A DNA stretch of 55,867 bases from a virus. Made by a program: the position numbers and the translations under genes. The stretch is from IMG/VR virus record IMGVR_UViG_3300033149_001784, positions 1 through 55,867 of that record; one strand, given 5' to 3'. A model generated the notes under the pieces. It saw only the letters and a list, made by a program, of their open reading frames with translations, was not told the DNA's origin and made no database searches. Positions 28,889 through 36,344 of the stretch are shown here, piece after piece; within the stretch, counting starts at the first letter, position 1; each line of letters begins with the position of its first letter.

Positions 28889-29099
28889 CCAAATATTCCT
28901 TTATAACATCTCCATGACAAGCTTGTGGTTTACAAACGAGAAACCATAAGTGCAAACATCGGGTCTTCAAGTTTACCCTTAAAGTAACTCCTATACTTCT
29001 CTATGACTTCTCCTCTTGTCCCATCTTTGCCAACAACAAGTGGGTTACCAAAAGGAGAACCACACCCTATGTAAATATAATTTGTCCTTACATTTGTAT
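28878..29099 (-). pseudogene. DUF4326 protein, frameshifted
   Basis: IYIGCGSPFGNPLVVGKDGT, then EVIEKYRSYFKGKL is the DUF4326 core; the expected ending CKPQACHGDVIKEYL is present but in the +1 frame after a stop. No ATG at the expected beginning. Either a decayed gene or an assembly indel. Confidence 0.6.
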
Positions 29100-29106
29100 A
29101 TATTAA

Positions 29107-29295
29107 CTACTTCCGTTCCGTTGCACATACAAACCTTCTCTTACAATCCTTACAAAAATCGTAGAAACCACATCTATGAGGTTCGTCAATAACCGTATAT
29201 CTGATAGACTGCTTTTCAGCTTCACCAAAGGTGGTAATCTCAACTTCTTCCTTGCTACAATTATAACACACTTTAACCTGATTGTCAAGCCCCAT
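29107..29295 (-). CDS. Cys3 mini-protein family
   Basis: A CYNC pair near the N terminus and CKDCKRRFVCATERK at the end, with FYDFC upstream. The ATG at 29295 lies within the -35 region of P7, so if P7 is used the start must be downstream (an ATT after AAGGAAGAAG fits). The function is unknown. Confidence 0.6.
   Translation of the reverse strand: MGLDNQVKVCYNCSKEEVEITTFGEAEKQSIRYTVIDEPHRCGFYDFCKDCKRRFVCATERK
29260..29288 (-). promoter_or_regulatory. Sigma70-type promoter P7
   Basis: TTGACA (29288-29283), 17-nt spacer, TATAAT (29265-29260), located within the 5' part of the Cys3 gene. Confidence 0.8.
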
Positions 29296-29300
29296 TTAAG

Positions 29301-29462
29301 TTAAGCCATCTTTAATCCTTTGAATTCGTGGTAAACAACATAAGAAAGAACTGTACTATGTTGTCTGCCAAAGAGGTTACCTATCTTCCTGGCAGATAAA
29401 CCCTCATCTGCTTTTTGTTGCCACAACTTAACTTCGTTTTCTGTAACTTTAGTTCCGTTCAT
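29301..29462 (-). CDS. Helix-turn-helix protein, 53 aa
   Basis: ATG overlaps the stop of the DruA-like gene (ATGA). LWQQKADEGLSARKIGNLFG then RQHSTVLSYV is a helix-turn-helix of the Hin/homeodomain type (x-S-x-R-K-I-G-x2-F-x5-STV). It may be a small regulator or the DNA-binding remnant of a recombinase or homing nuclease. Confidence 0.65.
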   Translation of the reverse strand: MNGTKVTENEVKLWQQKADEGLSARKIGNLFGRQHSTVLSYVVYHEFKGLKMA

Positions 29463-31408
29463 ATCTCACCATTAACTATTCTTTGGTATCGTGGTAGCAT
29501 CCATCTATCTTTCCAATAAATAAATAATTCTTCAAATGTTTTATAGTCATAAGAATCTAACTTATCAGTTTCTTCTCGTAGGAATTCTTTATAGTTAAAC
29601 GATAGAGGAATAACGTATACCCCACGAAAATTCTCTACGCTTTGAACCTTCCCATACTTAGAAAGTTTTTGGAAAGAGTTTCCGCACCAGCAAATTTTGT
29701 CTTTTCTTCTTACTAAGATCACATGATTAGGTACTTCTATACAGTAAACATTACCACTGTATTGTACTACTTTTCTATGATTTGGAAATACTTTACAATT
29801 TTTATAGTGATGAGAAAAACCAACCCTATGAGATGGTAACCTATAGGTATCAACCGTTTGATTGGTAGTTGCCATTCCCAATTTAATAGCAATCTCTTGA
29901 ACATCCTCTGCTAATTTTATAGAAGATGAAGCATAACTTTGAAATGTACCCCACCTTTTTTCACCATCACCACCACATAAAGAATTCCACAAAATAGAAA
30001 GCTGTCTCTTAGACAAACTTTTTAATTCTTTGGGAATAAACTTATCTTCGGATTTTCCAAACTGTTTTAAATAGCTACAAAGCTGCTTAGAATTGACACC
30101 AATACATTTTTTACCTTTACCATTCCACCATTTAAACCCCAATCGTTCTATAGAAAAGATTATTTTATTTTTTGCATCCTCATCTTTTTGTGATATTAAT
30201 ACACCATAACCATCTGGTCTTGGACAACCCTCACTTATGTACCAACCAAAAAACTCTAACCAATCGTCCATTTTTAATTTCTTAGTGGGTTTAGTAGATG
30301 AACCCATCTTGTTCAACCTAGTAAGTTCTGGTAAGACAAAAAATTCCTTCTCTTCTCCCACCCAGTTAGAAACACTTCTACTCATTACATAGGTATGTTC
30401 TAAAGAAAGATTTGAGGCTTCTACTAGTTCAAGATTTTTCTTACCGTAATAAAAAGCGTGATGATGCTGTGTCAAAAGATTGTGATTTGGTGTTACTAGT
30501 AAATTTATACGGGGAGCATTTATTTCTATCATTTCTCCATTGTAGTCATATTTAAATAGGCTAATTGGTTGCTGATATTCCAATGTATCAGAAGATAAAT
30601 TTATTGTGGCAACAAAGTCTTCCTTTGTAGTATCTTTAAACAACTTCCACCCATCCTCAGTAAGTACTTCTGTATCATCTGAGTAACACTTAACAACTCC
30701 ATACTTCTCTTTAATTGTACCATCTTCATTGTAATAGATTTCTGAATATTTACCTTTTTCTCGTTTATAATCATCCCGCATTTGTTGTTTTACTTCAAGG
30801 GGAATAAGTATAGATGAATAACCTTTTGTTGTCCCAAGATACTCAAACCCTTCTAATCTATTATACATAGAACTCTTACCAAACAAGGAAGTTACCGTCA
30901 TCATAGCAAGAGGGTGACTATATTTTTGTTCAAAATAACCTTGTACTTCACTACTCAAAACAGATAGGGCACACAATTTGCCAGTTAAATAATTGCTTAG
31001 TTCTGGAGTTGCCACGCAATGTTGGACATTCATTAGATAATTCATACGTTTACCCTTCCACTTGTTATCATTTGTCCAACCAATATATTTATCTCTAATA
31101 GGGATAGTTAAATCAGAGGCTAACCCAACAACCCCAAGGATAAATCCTGTTTTCTTATCACGAACAAGATAATGAATACGCCTACCCACCTCACCAGACA
31201 ATGGGGCACTACTTACAGATACTCTACCATACCACCACAAATCATTATTAGTACAAAACTCAATATACGGCTCTAATGCCTCGACTTTGGGGACAGCGGA
31301 CTGAACCTTATCCCAAATAGGTTTTATCTTGACCAATCTGTCCGCATTTTTATCTACGTACTGCCCCTTGGCAACCAGTAATTTTTCTCGCAATTTATCC
31401 TTATTCAT
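29459..31408 (-). CDS. DruA-like (DUF4338) protein interrupted by an intein
   Basis: 649 residues as read; about 312 after removal of the intein at residues 241-577. The extein has RRIHYLVRDKKTGFILGVVG, DKYIGWTND, MNVQHCVATPELSNYLTGKL and YLGTTKGYSSILIPLE, the order seen in DUF4338 proteins such as DruA of the Druantia anti-phage system. These are related to the GNAT/Mom-like fold. As a phage gene it is more likely a DNA-modification or anti-defence protein than a defence system. Confidence 0.72.
   Translation of the reverse strand: MNKDKLREKLLVAKGQYVDKNADRLVKIKPIWDKVQSAVPKVEALEPYIEFCTNNDLWWYGRVSVSSAPLSGEVGRRIHYLVRDKKTGFILGVVGLASDLTIPIRDKYIGWTNDNKWKGKRMNYLMNVQHCVATPELSNYLTGKLCALSVLSSEVQGYFEQKYSHPLAMMTVTSLFGKSSMYNRLEGFEYLGTTKGYSSILIPLEVKQQMRDDYKREKGKYSEIYYNEDGTIKEKYGVVKCYSDDTEVLTEDGWKLFKDTTKEDFVATINLSSDTLEYQQPISLFKYDYNGEMIEINAPRINLLVTPNHNLLTQHHHAFYYGKKNLELVEASNLSLEHTYVMSRSVSNWVGEEKEFFVLPELTRLNKMGSSTKPTKKLKMDDWLEFFGWYISEGCPRPDGYGVLISQKDEDAKNKIIFSIERLGFKWWNGKGKKCIGVNSKQLCSYLKQFGKSEDKFIPKELKSLSKRQLSILWNSLCGGDGEKRWGTFQSYASSSIKLAEDVQEIAIKLGMATTNQTVDTYRLPSHRVGFSHHYKNCKVFPNHRKVVQYSGNVYCIEVPNHVILVRRKDKICWCGNSFQKLSKYGKVQSVENFRGVYVIPLSFNYKEFLREETDKLDSYDYKTFEELFIYWKDRWMLPRYQRIVNGEI
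29678..30688 (-). mobile_element. Intein with LAGLIDADG homing endonuclease
   Basis: Protein-level element of about 337 residues: C1 at CYSDDTEVLTEDGW (block A), TPNH in block B, two DOD endonuclease helices (LEFFGWYISEG and LWNSLCGGDG), block F near YSGNVYCIEVPNH and the C-terminal asparagine in CWCGN followed by serine +1. The penultimate residue is Gly instead of the usual His. Confidence 0.85.
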
Positions 31409-31665
31409 TCATTTGTTCTACAGTACTTCCTGGCAATAATTATCTGTGTTTCATGGTCAAGTGGGTCATAATGTTTGATACCCTTTTTCATACAATCTGC
31501 ACAAATTGTCTTATGACCATCTCTGGTACGTGACTTATCATTACTAAAATGGTCAAAAGTTAGAAGTCTTTGGCATACTAAACATACCTTTGCATCTGCA
31601 ACCACTTTAAATAATGCTTGGTCATAGTTTTTATTTTTGGTTTCCAAAAGTTCCATCATTTCCAT
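31405..31665 (-). CDS. Zinc-knuckle protein, 86 aa
   Basis: CLVCQRLLTFDHFSNDKSRTRDG then CADCMKKGIKHY is the zinc knuckle often found ahead of HNH nucleases; here it stands alone. ATG after AAAGGAAAGG, driven by P8, and overlapping the DruA-like start by 4 nt. Confidence 0.65.
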   Translation of the reverse strand: MEMMELLETKNKNYDQALFKVVADAKVCLVCQRLLTFDHFSNDKSRTRDGHKTICADCMKKGIKHYDPLDHETQIIIARKYCRTNE

Positions 31666-31703
31666 TCCTTTCCTTTATTTTAGAATACTCTAATTCTACC
31701 TTT

Positions 31704-31732
31704 ATTATACCACAAGCCAAGCAGGATGTCAA
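31704..31732 (-). promoter_or_regulatory. Sigma70-type promoter P8
   Basis: TTGACA (31732-31727), 17-nt spacer ending TGTGG, TATAAT (31709-31704), about 35 nt of leader with an SD before the zinc-knuckle gene and the DruA-like operon. The stretch 31733-31880 holds only an unstarted open frame. Confidence 0.87.
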
Positions 31733-31880
31733 GCCTAATCACGGGCACATATTGGTTACTTACAACAAACTATCTAAGGTTTCTGTGCTTCAATTAACTT
31801 CTCTCGTAGCATACTTGTGAAGGCTTTTGAGCTTTTTATATTCTTCCTTAGCCTCTAGTAATTCTTGCTTTTTACACTTC

Positions 31881-32495
31881 TCACTTTGATAGCGTTGTTA
31901 TAAAAATTAATTTTTTATTCTCACCCGTAGGTTTTACAAACAAAGTCTTTAGTTCCTTCGCTGAATTCCATTTCATCGAGCTACTTTTGTGAGGAGGAAG
32001 TCCAGATGTTTGTCCAATAAAGCTCCAATTATCAGCTCTATAGACAGCACCATTATGTCCACCACCAACAAAAGTTGTTAAATATTTCAAATCATTCCCA
32101 TACTTCTTTTTCCACTCTATGGGTGCAAGTCTTCTTAGTTTCTTTAGTATAACTGTTCCAATATTCTTTATTTGTTTAATTAAACAAAATCTCCAATTAT
32201 TAGCAATAGTATTAAATAAATTTCTATATTCAGACTTGGACACATTTAAATAAGCTAATAAATCCTTTGATGGTGGGTAAGTAGATGACCCAATTCCTAT
32301 CATTCCTATAATCTCATTATCATATAAAATAAGCCAATCAATCCTTCTACCAACTGACTTATATGTTGGAATGTAAGAATGATAATTCTCAATAATTGAC
32401 TTAACTAATTTACGTTGAACATCACCTTCTACTAAAACTAGACTTACCTTCCATTTATCCAACACACTTCTCTCGTTCCTCTGATGGTAAATCAC
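31881..32495 (-). CDS. DruA/Mom-like (DUF4338-type) protein, 204 aa
   Basis: Contains SVGRRIDWLILYDNEIIGMI, then NNWRFCLIKQIKN, LKRLA-type helix (KKLRRLAPIEWKKKYGNDLK) and TFVGGGHNGAVYRADNWSF with GQTSG. The last block is the ETFVD...GtxYRaaNWxxlGqTxGRG motif of DUF4338 proteins. It is a second, shorter member beside the intein-containing one. A role in DNA base modification or nuclease-like activity is possible. Confidence 0.68.
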   Translation of the reverse strand: MIYHQRNERSVLDKWKVSLVLVEGDVQRKLVKSIIENYHSYIPTYKSVGRRIDWLILYDNEIIGMIGIGSSTYPPSKDLLAYLNVSKSEYRNLFNTIANNWRFCLIKQIKNIGTVILKKLRRLAPIEWKKKYGNDLKYLTTFVGGGHNGAVYRADNWSFIGQTSGLPPHKSSSMKWNSAKELKTLFVKPTGENKKLIFITTLSK

Positions 32496-32718
32496 TCACA
32501 TTTCCAACTCTTATGTTCGGTCTACGCTTTCTACCAGTTATACCCCTAGCTTCTGTGGTAGCAAACCCAGAACCTCTGTAGATAGCAGTTGGAACAGACC
32601 ATTTTTGCCTCAGTTTACTTCTTTTGCAGAATGGGCAACGACCCAATGGTTTAAATTCAGTCACTCTCTCCTCAAACTCTTTACCACACCCACTACAAAT
32701 GTACTCATAAATAGGCAT
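32455..32718 (-). CDS. FmdB-like zinc-ribbon protein
   Basis: MPIYEYICSGCGKEFEERV then CPFCKRSKLRQ is the FmdB/CxxC_CxxC_SSSS zinc ribbon. The basic C-terminal tail suggests nucleic acid binding. It overlaps the DruA-like gene downstream by 41 nt. Confidence 0.78.
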   Translation of the reverse strand: MPIYEYICSGCGKEFEERVTEFKPLGRCPFCKRSKLRQKWSVPTAIYRGSGFATTEARGITGRKRRPNIRVGNVSDLPSEEREKCVG

Positions 32719-32724
32719 TACAAT

Positions 32725-33141
32725 TTACCACTCTTTCTTAGCCTTTGGAAACCACTTCTCGAATTTCTCTTGCTGTTTACGTTCTTCCTCTTTCCAACTT
32801 TGCCTACAAGGGTCATTGTCATCAATTACTTTTATATTGTTAAAAAATTCATCAACTTTGCGTCTGTTGAACCAAAGCCTATCCCAAAACCACCATTGTA
32901 GCTCACACCAGACTTCCTCAGCCCATATACCCATTCTATCCTTTAGTATATAGCGGATACGAACAAAGCGTGCTACATCACGCTCAGTAGCATCAGACCA
33001 AGAAAAATGAGGGCAAACTTTAGTTCTCCCATTGCCAAGACAGAAAGATGAGGGAACACTCCTACCACATGGGTTATTCCCGTTTTTATCCTGTTCTCCA
33101 AAACAATGACCTTCAACGCAAACATTAGACCAGTATTTCAC
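32725..33141 (-). CDS. Hypothetical Cys/Trp-rich protein, 138 aa
   Basis: N terminus with VCVEGHCFGEQDKNGNNPCG and C...C suggests a metal-binding loop; the middle is Trp-rich (VWCELQWWFWDRLWFN); the C terminus is a charged helix. No family recognised. It overlaps the gene upstream by 4 nt. Confidence 0.6.
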   Translation of the reverse strand: MKYWSNVCVEGHCFGEQDKNGNNPCGRSVPSSFCLGNGRTKVCPHFSWSDATERDVARFVRIRYILKDRMGIWAEEVWCELQWWFWDRLWFNRRKVDEFFNNIKVIDDNDPCRQSWKEEERKQQEKFEKWFPKAKKEW

Positions 33142-33470
33142 TCTTTACTCCTAAAATAATATGGGTCATCCATTCCCATCATTCCTTGGAATTGTCCAAT
33201 TAAATCACTACGAGAACCTATTTCACATCCCCATTTATCAAAACAGATAATGTTGGGGAAATCTTCGGGGTAGTAATATTTCCTTCCATGGTTTTCTATA
33301 ATCTTGGTGATTGTACCTTTTTCCACCAGAACATGACCACCCTCACGTAGAAGAACAGCATACCTATCCAAACCATAATCGGGAACAGCGTCTCCTACTC
33401 GTTTGACTTCCATCTCGCTAGACCAAAGTTTTACTTGACTACCTTTTGGTAACATATCATAAACACCCAT
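33138..33470 (-). CDS. Conserved phage protein starting MGVYDMLP
   Basis: Start chosen at ATG 33470, because many phage proteins of this type begin MGmfD/MGvYD; the longer frame overlaps the zinc-ribbon gene. About 110 residues, beta-rich, ending GMDDPYYFRSKE. The function is unknown. Confidence 0.62.
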   Translation of the reverse strand: MGVYDMLPKGSQVKLWSSEMEVKRVGDAVPDYGLDRYAVLLREGGHVLVEKGTITKIIENHGRKYYYPEDFPNIICFDKWGCEIGSRSDLIGQFQGMMGMDDPYYFRSKE

Positions 33471-33477
33471 AATTATC

Positions 33478-33798
33478 TTACCCCCAAGTATGGTCACTAG
33501 ATGGTTTGTCATCTATATCCTCACTTTCATCTATATCCTTGCTCCCACATTTGGGACATTTAACAAATGCTCCAGGAAGTGATAGCAAAGCACCAGGTGA
33601 TTTCACTTTTTGTGAACTACTAAAAAACTCACCACAATTATTACATTTATAAAAATACTGCTCAGATACAACACTCATAGCTTCCACCATCCACCAATAA
33701 GAACAATCTGCCTTACTAATTTGGCACTTAAAACAATTCCCAGGTTCGGGACAAATACTCTTATCTATTTCATACTGTTCGCAAGGTTTCTTGACCAT
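33478..33798 (-). CDS. Zinc-ribbon protein, 106 aa
   Basis: Two metal-binding regions: CPEPGNCFKCQISKADC near the N terminus and CNNCGEFF...CPKCGSKDI in the centre, then an acidic tail. Probably a zinc-binding accessory protein. It overlaps the IF3-like gene by 29 nt. Confidence 0.62.
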   Translation of the reverse strand: MVKKPCEQYEIDKSICPEPGNCFKCQISKADCSYWWMVEAMSVVSEQYFYKCNNCGEFFSSSQKVKSPGALLSLPGAFVKCPKCGSKDIDESEDIDDKPSSDHTWG

Positions 33799-34054
33799 TG
33801 GACACCAAAATAATAAAAAATCGGTTGTCCTTCTCGTGCCTTGCCTTTACCTTAGCGATATCCCTAGTCTCTTCGATAACTCTACGCAATAGATTAATTC
33901 CAATTTCGAGGTGAGTAAATTCCCTGCCACGAAAGAAAATTTGAACTTTAACCTCGCTCCTGGTCAAAATTCTTCTTATTGCACGAAGCTTAGTTTGGAA
34001 GTCATGTTCCGCTATTTTAGGTCGAATTTGGATTTCTTTCAACCTTTTAACCAC
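33770..34054 (-). CDS. Translation initiation factor IF3 C-terminal-domain protein
   Basis: 94 residues. KEIQIRPKIAEHDFQTKLRA, then FFRGREFTHLEIGINLLRRV and a final FFIILV follow the IF3-C domain closely (KEIkLRPKIdEHDyqtKlk..., RGREmaHpelG...). The IF3 N-terminal domain is absent, unlike the host factor of about 170 residues. IF3-C alone binds 30S and controls initiation fidelity and leaderless mRNAs. GTG start overlaps the upstream stop. Confidence 0.85.
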   Translation of the reverse strand: MVKRLKEIQIRPKIAEHDFQTKLRAIRRILTRSEVKVQIFFRGREFTHLEIGINLLRRVIEETRDIAKVKARHEKDNRFFIILVSNGQETLRTV

Positions 34055-34526
34055 TTAAACTCTTTACCATCCTATCATATAAGACACAAGTCAACGCCTC
34101 TTGAGCATATAGAGCGACATCCTCATGCGGATATGAAATAGTTACAACTTTATCTTTTTTTGTAACTACAGGTAAACCAGTTACCATTGAATCCGCACCA
34201 AAGAAATAAATTACATCTCCTTGTGGATGATTAAAATTATGGAGAAATTCATACTTGATATCTCCTGGAATTATTCCTCTGTGCTCCACAAAAACCCTTG
34301 TTGCTTGGGGATAAGTAATTGATGCTTCTTCTAATTTTTGCATCCAACTGACAACAACTGCACCAGATTGTACTAACCCAAGTGTTTTTGCTCCCTCAGC
34401 TCCAATTAGAAGCAATGCATCTAGCCCAAAGGCATACAACTGATTAACCCAACGTCCAAAATCCGCTATTCGACCAGAAAAGGGACTTCGCTCATTTGAC
34501 TCCCAATAACCTACTGCTCCAATCAT
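34047..34526 (-). CDS. SPOUT-like protein (possible RNA methyltransferase)
   Basis: 159 residues. The C-terminal part GDVIYFFGADSMVTGLPVVT..VVTISYPHEDVALYAQEALTC resembles the knot region of SPOUT/TrmH methyltransferases (fGxE..Gl, IPm, lN.a.A). The N-terminal half is alpha/beta. Located beside tRNA-Gly and IF3-like genes, which fits an RNA-modification role, but the assignment is tentative. Confidence 0.45.
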   Translation of the reverse strand: MIGAVGYWESNERSPFSGRIADFGRWVNQLYAFGLDALLLIGAEGAKTLGLVQSGAVVVSWMQKLEEASITYPQATRVFVEHRGIIPGDIKYEFLHNFNHPQGDVIYFFGADSMVTGLPVVTKKDKVVTISYPHEDVALYAQEALTCVLYDRMVKSLSG

Positions 34527-34530
34527 TTCG

Positions 34531-34606
34531 AGCGTCTACAGAGATTCGAACTCTGACTATCACGTTGGAAGCGTGATGTGCTAAAACCATTAAACACTAT
34601 AGACGC
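34531..34606 (-). tRNA. tRNA-Gly(TCC)
   Basis: Acceptor GCGTCTA/TAGACGC, anticodon stem TCACG/CGTGA with loop CTTCCAA, T-arm CAGAG-TTCGAAT-CTCTG, CCA not encoded. It is isolated from the main array by 12 kb. Confidence 0.92.
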
Positions 34607-34618
34607 ATTGAACCTACT

Positions 34619-34771
34619 GTGGAAAGAAGAGAGATTCTCGCTAAACACGAATACACAACCTCAATTGATGACACACATACACGAGAAATCCGTCTGCTTC
34701 GTCTCCTTACTGCTGGACTAAACAATGGATATAAATATCGTACACAACTGTATACAATTGCAAAAATCTAG
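34619..34771 (+). CDS. Lone plus-strand ORF, 50 aa
   Basis: A GTG frame of helical, basic composition (REILAKHEYTT, then EIRLLRLLTAGLNNGYKYRT) between minus-strand genes, the only plausible plus-strand gene in the right 44 kb. The minus strand of the same stretch has no coding frame. No SD is obvious. Confidence 0.4.
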   Translation: MERREILAKHEYTTSIDDTHTREIRLLRLLTAGLNNGYKYRTQLYTIAKI

Positions 34772-34805
34772 TTCCCCCATCAGTAGGCTGGTAGAGAAGT
34801 AGACT

Positions 34806-35084
34806 TTAGATCCACTCCCCCAGTTCCACAAGGTCCTTTACATCAAGACCAATACAGTCCAACTCAAGGTTTGTTCTCGAAATTGCCTGCCCAAGCTTTG
34901 TGTGCAAACGGGACAGTTTCTTGATAGTCTTATGGTTCAGGTCGAAATCAAAATTGGGTTTCATTTCGGCATCAGGTGTCTCTAATGACCTGTATGACCA
35001 TGCTTTTTGGGTCTCTAATCCTCTCAAGTGCGAAATCTCTGCATTGAGAGCTTTTTGTGCTTGTAATGCCTGACTAATTTTCAC
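34806..35084 (-). CDS. Small helical protein (DIP1984-like?)
   Basis: 92 residues: MKISQALQAQKALNAEISHL then LSRLHTKLGQAISRTNLE. The K-x-SxAL...L...I.rtN pattern is like the DIP1984 family but similarity is weak. ATG overlaps the stop of the HNH gene upstream. Confidence 0.5.
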   Translation of the reverse strand: MKISQALQAQKALNAEISHLRGLETQKAWSYRSLETPDAEMKPNFDFDLNHKTIKKLSRLHTKLGQAISRTNLELDCIGLDVKDLVELGEWI

Positions 35085-35530
35085 TTATTGTACCTCTTAC
35101 CAAAATTATTTGGTGGAATCCGATTTGCTTTGGGATGATGCCCCAAATTATGAATGACAGCATGACCACCATTATCTGTCAATTCAAAGTTAGCCACTCT
35201 ATTATCCTTCCGTAGCTCATTATCATGGTGAACCTTCTCATCTGGTCTCAATGGTCTACCAATAGACTCAGCCAGTAATAAACGATGCTCCATAACATAG
35301 GGAAATGATTCTGATTTTACCATACAATAAAACCTATCTTCAGGATAAACCCTAATCATAGTATAACCATCGTGTTCAATACGTCCACCCCTCCAATTAG
35401 GGTTACTCTCACCAAACATCGCTTTCAATTCGTTTGAACATTTACAACATCTTTCATGAACAGGTTTACCATTCCTAATTCTTACCAACCTCTCCACACC
35501 ACAATCTATACATTTTACTAATTTCTTCAT
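35081..35530 (-). CDS. HNH homing endonuclease
   Basis: 149 residues. N-terminal zinc pairs (CIDCGVERL, CCKCSNEL), then NPNWRGGRIEHDGYTMIRVY, VMEHRLLLAESIGRPLRPDE, KVHHDNELRKDNRVANFELT: the HNH_3-type homing nuclease with the VHH...N...N core. Transcribed from P9 with a leader of only about 5 nt. Confidence 0.88.
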   Translation of the reverse strand: MKKLVKCIDCGVERLVRIRNGKPVHERCCKCSNELKAMFGESNPNWRGGRIEHDGYTMIRVYPEDRFYCMVKSESFPYVMEHRLLLAESIGRPLRPDEKVHHDNELRKDNRVANFELTDNGGHAVIHNLGHHPKANRIPPNNFGKRYNK

Positions 35531-35541
35531 TCTCTACTTAT

Positions 35542-35570
35542 ATTATACCACATAAAAGACTAGTTGTCAA
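35542..35570 (-). promoter_or_regulatory. Sigma70-type promoter P9
   Basis: TTGACA (35570-35565), 17-nt spacer ending TGTGG, TATAAT (35547-35542). Its TTGAC includes the TGA stop of gene 35567-35824. Confidence 0.87.
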
Positions 35571-35824
35571 GCCTTTTTAGCAAAGAAAGGGCATTCCCAA
35601 ACTGGTAGAACCATATCACATTCTTTACATACAGCAAACACTAGATTAGCAGTCACACAAATTTTTTCTGCGGGTTTAAACCTCTCGCAACTATGACAAA
35701 GACAATAATCTCTATGCTTACCTTTTAAGTCCTTTCTAACCCAAACAACACTTCCATGATGTTCGTATTGTTCATATAATTTATTAGTCAAAACCCTATA
35801 TGCATTCTTAATATTATTAAACAT
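35567..35824 (-). CDS. Conserved phage Cys-rich protein, 85 aa
   Basis: VWVRKDLKGKHRDYCLCHSC, then F, C, C, and VWECPFFAKKA. The KGKHRdxCLCxxC...VWECP pattern recurs in small phage proteins with unknown function; four or more cysteines and histidines probably bind zinc. Its stop is inside the -35 box of P9. Confidence 0.68.
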   Translation of the reverse strand: MFNNIKNAYRVLTNKLYEQYEHHGSVVWVRKDLKGKHRDYCLCHSCERFKPAEKICVTANLVFAVCKECDMVLPVWECPFFAKKA

Positions 35825-35841
35825 TTACCACTTCTCCTACT

Positions 35842-35870
35842 ATTGTATCATAAGCCAATCAATAAGTCAA
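35842..35870 (-). promoter_or_regulatory. Sigma70-type promoter P10
   Basis: TTGACT (35870-35865), 17-nt spacer ending TATGA, TACAAT (35847-35842). Contains the TGA stop of the Cys3 gene 35867-36103. Confidence 0.8.
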
Positions 35871-36103
35871 GCCTTTTTTGTGGCATCGTTTGTGTAACAT
35901 AAGAAACGGAATCTGCAATCGTTACATTCGTCAGTGAGGTCTCTATAACAAATATGGATAGAATAAAAATCCATCACAGTATCGCAGTTCTTACACTTGT
36001 AAAGTTTATTACTGTCCAAAACTTCAACAAGTACAGGAATCTTCTCTGGATTCGGTAAGATTATATAATGACAACTGGAGCACTCTATAAATAATCTCTT
36101 CAC
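35867..36103 (-). CDS. Cys3 mini-protein family, 78 aa
   Basis: An N-terminal ECSSCHY and CKNCDTVMDF zinc-ribbon-like pair, then CYRDLTDECNDCRFRFLCYT. Ends in TKKA with its stop in the P10 promoter. The function is unknown. It is coupled to the upstream gene by a 4-nt overlap. Confidence 0.7.
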   Translation of the reverse strand: MKRLFIECSSCHYIILPNPEKIPVLVEVLDSNKLYKCKNCDTVMDFYSIHICYRDLTDECNDCRFRFLCYTNDATKKA

Positions 36104-36297
36104 CTTTTATAGCACTCCACACAAATGAATTTCGAAGGTTTAATCTTCTTGCCTTCTTTATCCCTCACTCTACGTAAGGTAAATTGAGTTTCCCCGCACT
36201 CAGAACAACAAATAACTCTATGCATGAATACATTTAATGTTATGCTACTAAGGTCTATGTCTGTCTTTCTTAGTTTTTCAAGTTTATCTACTGGCAT
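36100..36297 (-). CDS. Zinc-ribbon protein, 65 aa
   Basis: ICCSECGETQFTLRRV then FICVECYKR forms one zinc ribbon; the N-terminal helix is charged. ATG after GGAGAGG. A degenerate promoter (TTGACA with a poor -10) may lie about 40 nt upstream near 36335. Confidence 0.6.
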   Translation of the reverse strand: MPVDKLEKLRKTDIDLSSITLNVFMHRVICCSECGETQFTLRRVRDKEGKKIKPSKFICVECYKR

Positions 36298-36344
36298 TAT
36301 TCCTCTCCTTTAACAACAATCTCTGTTTCCCTCGGTGTCAAGCT

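Noticed and set aside
29103-29288. ORF of 61 codons overlapping the Cys3 gene at 29107
   Set aside because: Different frame without cysteine signature; the Cys3 frame matches the family.
31733-31880. Open frame KCKKQELLEAKEEYKKL as a gene
   Set aside because: No start codon in frame and partly overlaps the end of the DruA-like gene; kept only as a note.
12049-34606. Search for a nonsense-suppressor tRNA (anticodon TTA, CTA or TCA) that would explain the polymerase TAA
   Set aside because: All 22 anticodons were read; none is a suppressor. tRNA-Leu(TAA) and (TAG) look similar on paper but decode UUA and CUA.
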